This document shows positions 51,561 to 62,292 of a DNA stretch of 64,000 bases, piece after piece. The DNA lies in contig NZ_AP025688.1 of the NCBI RefSeq assembly GCF_023168325.1, forward strand, positions 806,001 to 870,000, read 5' to 3'. The translations under genes and the position numbers were made by a program. The number at the start of each line of letters is the position of its first letter. Position 1 is the first letter of the stretch. This stretch comes from Tsukamurella sp. PLM1 (GTDB taxonomy: Bacteria; Actinomycetota; Actinomycetes; Mycobacteriales; Mycobacteriaceae). Under the pieces are notes generated by a model. That model had not been told where the DNA came from. It made no database searches and saw nothing but the letters and a program-made list of their open reading frames with translations.

Positions 51561-51580
51561 TTAGTCGGATATCCGAGTAA
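51561..51580. promoter_or_regulatory. Palindromic operator before the hydrolase gene
   Basis: TTAGTCGGATATCCGAGTAA, a 20-bp near-perfect palindrome with a perfect 12-bp centre TCGGATATCCGA. It lies 14 bp before GTG 51594, between the divergent ABC-F and hydrolase genes, and overlaps the likely promoter (CATACT at 51552). Confidence 0.6.
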
Positions 51581-51593
51581 TCAGGAGTGAGTT

Positions 51594-52764
51594 GTGAGCG
51601 ACGCCGAGATCGTCACCACCGTGGCCGGGGGCACCGGCCACATCGAGCTGAACCGTCCGAAGGCGCTCAACGCGCTCACCATGGACATGGTCCACGCGAT
51701 CGACGCGGCGCTGCAGGAATGGGAGTCCGACGACGCCGTGACCCGCGTCCTCATCACCTCCGCCTCGCCCAAGGCCTACTGCGCCGGCGGCGACATCCGC
51801 GCCATCCGTGACCAGGTGGTGGCGGGGGAGGACTTCACGCCCTTCTTCCGCGACGAGTACGACATGAACCTGCGCCTCGCGGAGTTCCCCAAGCCCGTGA
51901 TCGCGCTCATCGACGGCGTGAACATGGGTGGCGGCGTGGGCGTCTCGATCCACGGCTCGCACCGCGTGGTCTCGGAGAAGGCGCTCATCGCCATGCCCGA
52001 GGTCGCGATCGGCTTCCTCCCCGATGTCGGCGCCACCTACCTGCTGGGCCGCCTGCCGAGGGGCTTCGGCGAGCTCATGGGCATGACCGCCGCGCGGATC
52101 GGCGCGGGCGATGCGCTCGCCGTCGGGCTCGCGACGCACTTCGTGCCGTCCGAGTCGATGGGGGCGCTCAAGGAGGCCCTCCTCGCGGGGGAGGATCTCG
52201 ACGGTGCCCTCGCCCGGTTCGGCGCCGTCGCCCCGGACTCGACGCTGCCGCTCGACGAGATCGCCGACGTCTTCGGCCGCGATTCGGTCACCGAGATCCT
52301 CGCGGGCCTCGCCACCACCTCCGGCGCGTGGGCCGACACCGCCCGCGAGCAGCTCTCCACGGCCTGCCCGACCTCGGTCTTCGTCACCTTCGACCTCATC
52401 CAGGGCTCGCGAGACCGCACCCTGGCCCAGTGTCTCGCCGAGGAGGCCGTCGTGGGTGCACGCCTGGTGCGCCGCCCCGACTTCGTCGAGGGCATCCGCG
52501 CCGTCCTCATCGACAAGACCCGCGACCCGAAGTTCGTGCCCGCCTCGATGGCCGACGTCGAGGACTCGCAGATCGAGGAGATCCTCGGCGCCGAGCAACG
52601 CGGCGCCCTCCCGCCTCGATACAGGGAGCGCACACAGGCGGTCGCTGGGCGGCCGCGGTCACCGGGGATGGCCGCGGCCGCCGAGCCTCGAGACCACGGG
52701 GCCGTGGGCCGCCTGCGGAACCGACGATCACGACGTCGTCGGCGAACGCGCAGGAGGACGCTGC
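51594..52764 (+). CDS. 3-hydroxyisobutyryl-CoA hydrolase / enoyl-CoA hydratase family; stop not visible
   Basis: GTG 51594, AGGAG 6 bp upstream. Crotonase fold: ELNRPKALNALTMDM, SPKAYCAGGDIRAIRDQ, DGVNMGGGVGVSIHGSHRV, MPEVAIGFLPDVGATYLLGRLP; Glu in PEVAIG and the Asp region fit HIBCH of valine breakdown. C-terminal RKPRFxP-like DPKFVPASMADVEDSQIEEIL ends near residue 331, where the family normally stops within ~15 residues. No stop occurs in any frame between here and the next gene start at 52765, so the true end is lost or a few bases are missing; I set the boundary at the next gene. Confidence 0.7.
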
Positions 52765-55531
52765 ATGCAGGTGCTGGGCCCGTGGACCGACACGGACACG
52801 CTCGAGGCGCTCGGGGGAGGCAAGAGCCGTGGGCTCGCGCTGCTGCACCGACGGGGCCTCCCCGTTCCGGAGTGGTCGGTGATCGGCACCGACGCCTTCG
52901 ACCTGCTCGCGAGCAACGGCGAGCTCGCCGGTGCGATGTCGGACTTCGCGGCCGCCGCCGACGAGCCGTCCGCCCGGCGGGGCGCCGCCCGGATCCGGGA
53001 CGCGATCGCCCGGGCCGAGCTCCCCGGAGAGCTCCGCGGCCTGATCGGGAAGGCGTACGACGCGATCGGCGGGGGTGCGATCGCCGTCCGCTCGTCGGTC
53101 GCCGCCGAGGACGGCATCGCGGCGTCCTACGCCGGCCAGTTCGACACGTTCCTCAACATCAACGGCCTCGACGAGGTCGTCGCCGCGGTCCGCCGCTGCT
53201 GGGCCTCCGCGTTCACCGACCGGTCGGTGACGTACGCGTTCGCCGCGGGTGGGCGGCCCCGCACCGGAGGCGTCGCGGTCGTGCTGCAACGCCTCGTCGA
53301 CGCCGAGACCAGCGGCGTGGTGTTCACGGCGAACCCGATCACCGGCGCGCGCGACGAGGTGGTGCTGAGCGCCGTTTACGGCCTCGGCGAGGGCCTGGTC
53401 TCCGGCGCGGTCGACGCCGACACCATCACCGTGGGCGCCGGTGGCGCGACCGACGTGATTCTCGGCGAGAAGGCCACCAGCTTCCACCCGCACGGCTCGG
53501 CGGGGCCGCCGAGCGCCCCGTGGCCGACGGTGCCCGGGCCGCGGCCGCGCTGACCGTCGAACGCGTGCAGGAACTCTCGGTCGCCGCGCGGGAACTGGCG
53601 CAGGAGCTGGGCGCGCCGCAGGACATCGAGTGGGCCCACGACGGCACCCGATTCTGGTACCTGCAGACCCGGCCGATCACCGCGATCGCCGCCGCGCTTC
53701 CCGCCCCCGCGATCATCCCCGAGCCCGATGCCGCGCTCCTGCTGCGCGGCGCGGGCGAGCCCTCCCCGCCGGAGAGATGCGGATCTGGGACAACTCGAAC
53801 ATCATCGAGAGCTTCAGCGGCCTCACCTCGCCGCTCACGTTCACCACCGCCGCGGACATCTACCGCCGCGTCTACCGCGGCTACGCCGAATCGCTCCGGG
53901 TGCCCGAGGCGCAGCTGCGGCAGGTCGACGAGTGGAGCCCGTACCTACTGGGCTGCTTCCACTCCCGCGTCTACTACAACCTGCTGCACTGGTACCGCAT
54001 GGTCGGGATCGCCCCCGGGTACCCGCTCAACCGCAAGGTCCTCGAGGCCGCGCTCGGCGTCAGCGAGCCGCTCGACGCCGCCGTGGCGCGCACGCTGCGG
54101 CCCTTCACGTTCGACGGTCCGCTGCGCCGCTTGGGTTCCCGGGCGGTCACCACCGCGGTCTACCTGCGCCGGCTATGGACGATCGACGCGGAGGTCGCGG
54201 GATTCCTGCGCGAGTTCTACCGCGTCTACGACGAATTCGAGTCGCTCGACCTCGACGCGATGAGCGGCGACGAGGCGTTCACGGCCTACCTGCGGGTGGA
54301 GGGCGACCTGGTCCGGCGGTGGGGGCCGCTCATGGTGCTCGACGCGGTGCTGCTCACCCTCACCGGATCGATGTACCTGCTCACCAAGGCGTTCCTGCCG
54401 AAGGCGCCGGAATGGTTCCTGTACGCGGTGATCGGGCCCGGCGCCGAGGTCGAATCCGCCGAGCCGGCCCGGGCGATGACGGCCCTCGCCCGGCGGGCGG
54501 CGCAGGACCCGGCGCTGAAGTCCCTGGTGGAGACCGCCGACCCCGGAACGATCCACGCCGCCGTGCACTCCGGCGCCCACGAGGCGTTCCGGTCCGACCT
54601 CGACGACTACCTCGCGAAGTACGGCTACCGCAGCCTCGACGAGCTCAAGCTCGAGGTTCCCGACCTGCGGGAGGACCCGTCGTCGGTGTACCTGATGCTG
54701 CGCAGCGCCCTGGCCCGCGCCGCCGAGGCGCACCCGTCCGCGCCGCGACCCGCGACCGGCGGGACGACCGACCCCGCGCAGTCCGCGGACGAGTACCTCG
54801 ACGCGCACCTGCGCGGCACCCGCCGCCGGATCTACGAGCGCCTGCGCCGCAAGGTCTCCCGGTGCGCCGCGCACCGCGAGCGCCTGCGCTTCTGCCGCAC
54901 CCGCGCGTTCGGCATGGTCAAGCGGCTCATCCGGGTGATGGGCCGCGACCTCGGGGCCCGCGGCGAACTGGACGCCTTCGCGGACGTCTTCGAGCTCACC
55001 ATCGACGAGCTGCGGGAGCACTTCCGCGGCGACGGCACCGGTGACCTCCGCGAGCGCGTGAGCGCCCGGCGCGCCGCCCGAGAGCGGGACGCCGAACTGG
55101 TCGCGCCCGAACGGTTCGTCACCCGCGGTCCCGGCTTCGCGGACGCCGAGCTCGCGGCGCAGGGCTGGGTCCCCGTCGCCGCGGTCGACGCGGCGGCCGA
55201 CGGCGTCGTGCTGCAGGGCGTCCCGTCCGCCGCCGGGGCGGTGGAGGGCCGCGCCGTGGTGATGACGGAGCCCGGCGACGTGGCCGGCGGGGTCCTCGTG
55301 GCGTACCGCACGGATCCGGGCTGGGTGGCGGCGCTGCCGTCGGCGTCCGCGCTGGTGATCGAGCGCGGCAGCCCCCTGACTCACGTCGCGATCGTGGCCC
55401 GCGAACTGGGCGTGCCCACGGTGGTCCAGCTCCGCGGGGCCGCCGGCCGCCTGCGTACCGGCATGCGCGTGCGGGTCGACGGGACGGCGGGCACCGTCAC
55501 CGTGCTCTCGGGAGGGGACGACGATGCGTGA
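52765..55531 (+). CDS. PEP-synthase-like phosphotransferase (dikinase family), two frame breaks
   Basis: About 922 aa from ATG 52765 (AGGAGG 7 bp upstream). N-terminal ATP-binding domain: GGGKSRGLALLHRRGLPVPEW, AIAVRSSVAAEDG and VFTANPITGARDEVVLSAVYGLGEGLVSG, QTRPIT; central acceptor domain (NIIESFSGLTSPLTFTTAADIY … YGYRSLDELKLEVPDLREDP); C-terminal swivel domain with phospho-His in GSPLTHVAIVARELGVPTVV (His ~873). This three-part plan is that of PEP synthase and rifampin phosphotransferase: ATP's beta-phosphate passes via His to an acceptor. Lost bases near 53510 and 53760. In this operon the acceptor is probably a pathway product. First gene of the coupled operon. Confidence 0.75.
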
Positions 55532-58500
55532 CCACGACGAGACGAACGGCGTGGACGCGGTCCGCGGCTGGCTGCTCGACCCCGCGACCGACCGCGGGAT
55601 CCACCTCGCAGCAGAGGGATCCGGGTCCGTCTTCCGCAGCTACGCGGCGATCGCGGAGTCGGTCCGCGCGGTGGCCGCGGTGCTGCGCGACGCGGGCGTG
55701 GGCGCCGGCGACGGCGTGTGCGTGCTGATGCCCACCGACTTCGACTGCGTCGCAGCGGTCTACGGCGTGTGGGCCCGCGGCGGCGTCGTCACCCCCGTCA
55801 CGCCGCCCACCTTCGCCGATCTCGACGAGTACACGCGGCACGTGGCCGCGATTATCGACGAGGCCGCACCGGCGGTCGTCGTCACCATCGCCGGCCTCGC
55901 GGACCTGGCCCGCGCGGCGATCGCGGCCGGCCGGCGCACGGACGCGCGGGTCATCGCGCTCGACACCGCCCTGGCGTCCCGGTCCGCGGCGGAGGCCGCG
56001 GACGACGAGCCGCTGGGCGAGCCGGGCCGGTACGCGCTGCTGCAGTTCACGTCCGGTTCCAGCGGCACCCCGCGCGGCGTGCGGATCACGTGGGACAACA
56101 TCGCCGCCAACACGGCGATGATCGCACGCACGCTCGGCTGGCGCCCCGGCGAGGCCATGGCGTCGTGGCTGCCGCTGTACCACGACATGGGACTGATCGG
56201 CGGCTTCCTCACCACCGTCACGCTGCAGGAGGACCTGCACCTGATGCGCCCGGACCAGTTCATCCGCGACCCCGCGCGGTGGCTGCGCGCGATGACGGTG
56301 GCCACCCACACGATGGCACCGTCGTTCGCCCTCGGATACGCCGCGCACCGGGTCCGCCCCGACGCGATCGCGGACTGCGACCTGTCGGGCTGGCGCTCCC
56401 TCGCCGTCGGCGCCGAGCCCGTCGACGTGCCGGACGTGCAGGCGTTCTGCCGCCTGGTCGGCCCACGCGGATTCGCATCCCACGGGATGGTTCCCGCGTA
56501 CGGACTCGCCGAGAACACCCTGATGGTCACCGCCGCGGGCCCCGATCGGCCGCTCACCGTCGTCCAGCCCGACGCGTCGTCGATGCGCTTCGGCGAGCCC
56601 GTCACGATCCGCGACCGCGCCGTCTTCGAGCCCGCACTCGAGTACCCGGGTGAGCGCTGGATCGTCGGGCTGGGACGGCCGGACCCCGCGTCGCCGGTGC
56701 GGATCGTGGGCGCCGACGGTGCGCCGCTCCCCGACGGTGCCCTGGGCGAGGTCGTGGTGCGCGGCGCGTCCGCCTCCGACGGGTACACCGGCGACGGAAC
56801 GGGATCCACGCGGATCGCCGGCGGCGAGGTGTTCACCTGCGACGCGGGCTTCCTGCTCGACGGTGAGCTGTTCGTCCTCGGCCGGATGGCCACCAGCATC
56901 AAGGTGCGCGGACGGTCGGTGTTCATGGAGGACGTGGAGGGCGCCGTCGCCGCCGAGTGCGAGCTGATCAAGGGCCGGCTCGCCGCGGTGGCACTGCCGG
57001 CGTCGGGCTCGCAGGGCGTGATCCTGTTCGCCGAGGAACCGGCCGGCGAGTGGATTCCGAGGGCACGCACGGTGATCCGCGGAATGCTCGGCCCGGCGCA
57101 GACCGTGACGATCGTGACCGGACCGCGCGGCACGATCGAGAAGACCTCCAGCGGCAAGCCCCGGCGTCGGCTGCTGTGGGAGCGCTACGACGCCGGGCGG
57201 CTGGCCGACGTGGTGACGCACGAAGCGGACGGCACCGCCGCCGTCCCGCCGGCCGCACCCGCCGGCCTGTACGCCCCCACCCTGAGTCCGGAGCGGGTCT
57301 CGGCCCTGCTCGACGCGGCGCTGGAGTCCGTGGCGATCCCCACGGACTGTGCGGTCCGGTTCGAGGGCTCGCTCGCCGAGGGCTTCGGCAACGAGGGCTC
57401 GGACGTCGACTTCCTGGTGATCGCCACGGGTGCCGGCGAACTGCCGACGCTCCCGTCGGTGCTGTTCGGCGACGGCAGGCGGCTCGAGGTGCGCACGCGG
57501 ACCGTCGGGCAGGTGCGGGCGCAACTGCAGGAGGTCGCCGACGCGGCGGCGTCCGGCTGGATCGACCGGCTCACCGAGGACCTGCTCAACCGCTGCCAGC
57601 GGTACCTGAGGTCCACGCCCGTGCGGCGGTCGGCGGAGGTCGACGGTGCCGGCCTCGACGCGGTCCTGTCGCTGCCCGAGTTCTCCCGGATCCTGGAGCG
57701 CTGGTGGGTCTTCCGGGTCGAGCAGGTGATGCGGCACGTGCAGGCGCTGCGCCTGCTGGGCGAGGACGAGGAGGCGCGTGACTGGGCGCGGGATGCGCTG
57801 GTCCAGGCGGCGAAGGCGTGGTGCGCGCGCAACGACGAGACCTACCTCGAGACCAAGTGGCTGCCGCGCCAGCTCGACCGGGCGGCCGCGGCCGGCCGCA
57901 CGGCGCCGTCCGCCCGATCCGCGCCGCGCGCGCCCGCCTCGACGATCCCGCCGCCGAGTGGTGCGATGAGGTCGACGGGCTGATCGGCGAACTGGCGCAG
58001 GGGGACTGGTCCGACACTACGCAGCTGCGCCTGGCCCGTGTCGACGGCGTCACCACGTGGGACGTCGCGGGGAGCGTGCACGTAGTCCGTGGCGGCCGCG
58101 ACGTGTTCGCGCTCTCCGACGCCGCCGCGCGGGTCTGGCGCACCGTCGTGTTCCGCCGGCCGCTCGCGCAGATCGCGGCGGCCGATTCGGGAACGGGGCA
58201 CCGGAGCACCGCGCCGCGCTGGCGGAGTTCCTGCGATCCGGGCTGATCGGGCTCATCTGGGGCCGCGGCGCCGCGGTGCGCCCGGCCTTCGCGATGTGCG
58301 AGCCGGCCGCCCCGACGACCCCGTCGCCCTACACCGGCGACCCCGTCCTGTCGCTCACCGGAGCGCGACGGCCCGCGGAGCCGGTGGCGCTCACCCTGGC
58401 CCCGCTGCCGGCCGACCGGCTCGCCACCGCCGCACTGGATCTCACGTGGGCGAACGTGGTCGCCGAGAACGCCCGGGAGGACCTGGTGGGGGCCGTCAAG

Positions 58501-58970
58501 AGCGGGCAGGCCGAGGTGGCCGTCGTGGCCGCGCACCGTCTGGTCGCGATGTGCACCCGGATGGTGCTGGCCGCGTACGCGGTGGCGCCGCTGCCCCCGG
58601 ACGTCGCCCCGGTGCGCACGCTCGCGCGGATGATCCCCGCGCACGCCGCGCACAAGCGCCGCGTGCTCACGGCCGTCGAGACCGCCGCGGCAGTCGATTT
58701 CGCGCGCGCGGTCGTGGACGGTGATCCGCTGGACGGGTTGCGTGTGCTGGACGAGCTGCTCACCGTCGTCCGGGACGTCATCGGCGGCCCCCGGTTCCCC
58801 GCCTCGTTCGACTCGCGCGAGCAGTGGCGCAGGACGCTCGAGGTGGCCTACGACTGGGTGCGCATCGGCGATCACCTGGGCGTGAAGCCCCGCTCGCCGA
58901 GGCGGAGGACCTGCTCGCGACGGGTGGCGCGCAGCCGCACGCGGCCCCCGGCCGGGGAGGTGAGCGATGA
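55524..58970 (+). CDS. Fatty acyl-AMP ligase fused to nucleotidyltransferase and PqqD-like domains, three frame breaks
   Basis: About 1149 aa; starts 8 bp inside the previous gene. Residues 1–570: FAAL with FTSGSSGTPRGV near 175, SWLPLYHDMGLIGGFLT, YGLAENTL, and KVRGRSVFMEDVE: activates a carboxylic acid as the AMP ester for an ACP. Residues ~590–760: a pol-beta-type nucleotidyltransferase with FEGSLAEGFGNEGSDVDFLVI (GS and DxD) and a helical helper region. Residues ~835–920: a PqqD-like part (VFALSDAAARVWR…LAEFLRSGL), then another helical region. Lost bases near 57920, 58197 and 58895 (a C-run); the true stop is TGA 58968–58970, overlapping the ACP start. I know no characterised protein with this fusion. 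Confidence 0.72.
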
Positions 58971-59254
58971 CCGGAACGCGACCCGAGCCGGCGGCGACCG
59001 TGCTCGCCGTCATCGCCCTGATGGCGCCGGGGAACACCGGCGCTGCGCCGCAACCGGTTCCGCCGGAATCGCTGCGCGGCGAGGATCGGCTGCGCGAGGA
59101 CCTGGGCTTCGACTCGGTGCGGCTCATCGAGCTCACAGTGGCCCTGGAGGACGCGTTCGGGCTGCCGCCGTTCCCGTCCGAGCGGCTCGCGGGCGTGCTC
59201 CGGGTGCGTGACGTCGTGGACCTCATCAGTGACGCGCCGGAGGGGCCCTCGTGA
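58967..59254 (+). CDS. Acyl carrier protein
   Basis: 95 aa, start overlaps the previous stop. The phosphopantetheine site is the Ser in DLGFDSVRLIELTVALEDAF (about residue 49), followed by helix III RLAGVLRVRDVVDLI. Carries the acyl group made by the FAAL. GTGA overlap with the next gene. An N-terminal Ala/Pro-rich extension of ~25 residues is unusual. Confidence 0.88.
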   Translation: MTGTRPEPAATVLAVIALMAPGNTGAAPQPVPPESLRGEDRLREDLGFDSVRLIELTVALEDAFGLPPFPSERLAGVLRVRDVVDLISDAPEGPS

Positions 59255-60335
59255 CGGGATCCGTGCTGCTCACCGGCGCCTCCGGCCTCGTCGGGGTCGA
59301 GGTGGCCGCACGCCTGGAGGGGGCGGGTGTCCCGGTCACCGCGGTCCTGCACGCGGCGCGTGCGCTCGTGGGCAACGACGGTGCGCCGCGCACCGTCGCC
59401 CGGCGGGTGGAAGGCGACGTGCGGGTGCCGGGCCTGGGGCTGACGGACGACGCCGCGACCGCCGCGGAGACGGCGCTGATCGTGCACTGCGCCGCCACGA
59501 CCGCGTTCGACGCCACCGACGAGGAGTACGAGCGGCTCAACGTGGCGGGCGCGCGGCACGCGGTCGAGCTGGCGCTCGCCTGGGATGTGCCGCTGGTGCA
59601 CGTGAGCACCGCGTACGTGTGCGGCCTGCGCGGCGGCCTCGTCCTCGAGGACGAACTGGACCTGGGGCAGGAGTTCGGAACCTGCTACGAGCGCAGCAAG
59701 CTCCGCGCCGAGCAGATCGTCGAGGCGGCCCGGGCCAGGGGCTGCGTGCCGCGGTGGTGCGGCCGGGGATCGTCTCCGGCGCCACCGGCGACGGCACGAT
59801 CCGGGATTACAAGAACCTGTACACCGTGGTCAAGCTCATGGTGGAGGGGAAGCTGCGCACGCTGCCCGGCCGCTACGACGCCACCCTCTCGCTGGCGCCG
59901 GTCGACCACGTGGCCGACGTGATCGCGGAGACCGCAGGGCGGTTCCTGGACGGCCGCGCGGGCGACGTGGACGGCCGCACCTTCCACGCGCTCGGCGCGG
60001 ACGTGCTCACGCTGCGCGAGCTGTCCGACGTGCTCGCCGAGTATCCCTCGTTCGCCGTCGCGCGGTTCGTGCCGGAGTCGAGCTTCGACGACGGCGATCT
60101 CGACCGGCTCGAGCGCGAGTACTTCCGCCGCGTGGGGTCGCTGTACACCAGCTACTTCCAGCGCAAGCTCGCCTTCTCGACGGCCGGGGCCGACGCGCTC
60201 CTCGGCCGGCCGGCGCCGGCGTCGGGCCCGGACTACCTGCGCACGCTGCTCGACCACTGCCTCGAGGTGGGCTATCTCGGGTCGCCGCTGCCCACCATCA
60301 CCGAGGTCCTGAACTCCGTGCGGGGGAGGCGCTGA
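59251..60335 (+). CDS. Stand-alone thioester reductase (NAD_binding_4/SDR), one frame break
   Basis: About 361 aa from GTG 59251. Rossmann motif LLTGASGLVG, VHCAATTAFDATDEEYERLNVAGARH, HVSTAYVCG, catalytic YERSK, RPGIVSG and DHVADVI: the male-sterility/thioester-reductase set. Releases acyl groups from a carrier as aldehyde or alcohol with NADPH. One base lost near 59738 (GCCAGGGGCTG). Overlaps both neighbours (GTGA and TGATG). Carries an inverted pair of the CGACGGTGC motif at 59376–59398. Confidence 0.83.
59376..59398. repeat. Inverted pair of the CGACGGTGC motif in the thioester reductase gene
   Basis: CGACGGTGCG (59376–59385) and CGCACCGTCG (59389–59398) form a perfect 10-bp stem with a 3-base loop CCG inside the coding sequence. 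Confidence 0.65.
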
Positions 60336-61266
60336 TGCTCGACCGACTGCACCGCCCGGCCGCCGACGTCGACACGTACGTGATCGAGTCGGTGGGACAT
60401 CTGCGCCGGCTCGGCGTCGACCCCGTGGACTTCGCGGAGCGGCACACGCTGCTCCTGCTCAAGCCCGACGCGATCGTGGCCCGATCCGTCGAGCCCACGC
60501 TGGACTGGCTGGCCGAGGCCGGGTACCGCGTCGCCCACGCCGAGCGGATCACCGCCGACCGTCATCTCGCGCGGGCGATGTGGCGGACCTCGTGGATCAC
60601 GGCGTCGGCCGAGCGGCGCCGCCTCGCGGACCTCCTCGTCGGCGTGTGCGACGCGCTCGTCCTCGTGATCGCCGATGCCGCCGATGACGCCCACGCCGAC
60701 GCGGGCGCCGAAGCCGGTGTCGCCGAGCCGGTGTCGGTGCGGCTGACCCGGGCGAAGGGCGCCACCGACCCGCGCCGCCGCGCGCCGGGCGAGCTCCGCC
60801 ACGCCCTCGGCGTGCACAGCCACCTGCTCAACCTCGTGCACACGCCGGACGATCCGTTCGACGTGCTCCGGGAGCTCGCGATCGTCTTCGACGAGCGGAC
60901 CCGCGAGCGCGTCCTCGCCGGCATCACCGCCGGCGGGGAGCCGACCGCGCCCGTGCCCTCGCACCCGGGCTCTACGCCGGCGCCCCGGACCGCGGCTTCG
61001 ACCGGGCGGAGGCGCACCGTCGGGTCCTGGCGGACGCGGCGGCGGCCGGTGTGGCCGCACCGGCGGACACCGGGAACCCGGACGCGGATGCGGCGGCCCT
61101 GCTGCACAGCGTGTGGGACGAGGGCGTGGCCGCCGATCCCTGGTCGGTCGTCGTCCTGGGCGCGCACGTACTCCCGTTGAACGCGCCGAATCCCCTGCTG
61201 GACACCATGAACGACGAAGCGGAGATCCCGCTGTCGCGGACCGGAGGCAGTCATGACGATCAGTAG
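60335..61266 (+). CDS. Nucleoside-diphosphate-kinase-like protein, one frame break
   Basis: About 310 aa from ATG 60335. Residues 37–190 follow the NDP-kinase fold: HTLLLLKPDAIVARSV (family IKPDGV), a long kpn-loop-like part RLTRAKGATDPRRRAPGELRH (family xxGxTNPxxxxPGTIRGD), then LLNLVHTPDDPFDVLRELAIVF, in which His169 aligns with the phospho-His of NVxHGSD. So catalysis is plausible, though the GS is replaced. A C-terminal domain of ~110 residues (GLYAGAPDRGFDRAEAHRRV…) has no match I know. Lost base near 60963 (CACCCGGGCTC). Confidence 0.68.
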
Positions 61267-62292
61267 CGCATCGCCCGGCACAGACAGCCTCGACTGGGGC
61301 CCGGAGACCGCCCACGACCGCACGGTGCCGCGGCAGTTGGTGCACCGCTGCGCGGTCTCCGAGGTGTTCCTGACCTCGTACGCCGCCGCGCCGCGGACCG
61401 ACGGCAACGGCGAGCTGGTGTACACGCTCGGCGCCCAACTGCCGCGCGCCCACGCCTATTACGGCGACCACACCGGGCCGCAGACCGGGCACCACGACCC
61501 CCTCGCGGTGATGGAGGTGGCGCGGCAGGCGGGGATCGCCGTCAGCCACGAGTTCTTCGGGGTCCCGATGGACCACGCCTTCCTGGTCCGGGTGTTCGAC
61601 GGTGTCGCGACGCCCGGCCCGCAGTGGGAGATCGGCGCGGAGCCCGCGAATCTGGTCGTGGACCTCAGGGTGACCCGCGAACACCGCACCGATGGATTGC
61701 GCACTGGCCTCGACGTGGTCATGGAGATCTCCTGCGAGGGAGAGTCGCTCACCACGATCCTCGGCTCCCTGAGCTGGATGCCGCCGCGCGCCGGACGCAG
61801 ATGCGCCGTGCGATGCGCGTGCGGATGGGGCTGGGACAGCGGCCGACCGGGGTGCACCCGGCGCGTCGCGCCGGCGAGCCCGCCGCAGTGGGACGCGAGA
61901 TCGATCGCAACGTGGTCGTCGGCGAGCTCCGTCGCGCGGGGACGGCGGTGGAGGCGGACGTCGTCGTCGATCCCTCCCACCCGTCGCTGTTCGACCATCC
62001 GCTCGACCACGTCCCGGGCAGCCTGCTGCTGGAGGCGGCGCGTCAGTTCGCCGTGTGCGCGGCGGGTTCTGCGTCGCGGCGGGCGGCAACCCTGCGCAGC
62101 CGGTTCGACGCGTTCGTCGAGCTCGACGTCCCGACCACGTGCCACGCCCGGATCGTCCCGCCCGCCGCGGGTTCCGGCCCCGGCGACGCGCCCGATTCCG
62201 TCATGGTGCGGTTCGAGCAGGCGGGCCGGACGTGCGCCGAGATCGAAGTCGAATTCGTGCCCGTCGGTGCGGAGGGCACCGGCCGGCGGTGA
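61253..62292 (+). CDS. AfsA/ScbA-type gamma-butyrolactone synthase-like protein, one frame break
   Basis: About 346 aa; ATG 61253 lies 14 bp inside the previous gene. Two AfsA hotdog repeats: first VPRQLVHRCAVSEVFLTSY, AQLPRAHAYYGDH, HDPLAVMEVARQAGIAVSHEFFGVPMDHAFLV; second VVVGELRRAG, DPSHPSLFDHPLDHVPGSLLLEAARQ. AfsA joins a beta-ketoacyl carrier with dihydroxyacetone phosphate to begin butyrolactone or butenolide signals. Lost base near 61793. Here it is inside a multi-enzyme operon, not beside a TetR-type receptor. Confidence 0.82.

Noticed and set aside
51594..54263. An 889-aa hydrolase fusion
   Set aside because: After about residue 340 the frame turns into Arg/Gly/Pro-rich shadow sequence of the PEP-synthase-like gene; no domain supports it, apart from a short true stretch after 53510 that belongs to that gene.
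52765..55531. Firm call as rifampin phosphotransferase
   Set aside because: Domain plan matches, but the acceptor domain cannot be assigned to rifampin without alignment, and the context is biosynthetic.
55497..57737. A 746-aa minus-strand open frame opposite the FAAL gene
   Set aside because: Composition is typical antisense shadow of GC-rich codons; the plus-strand FAAL motifs are unambiguous.
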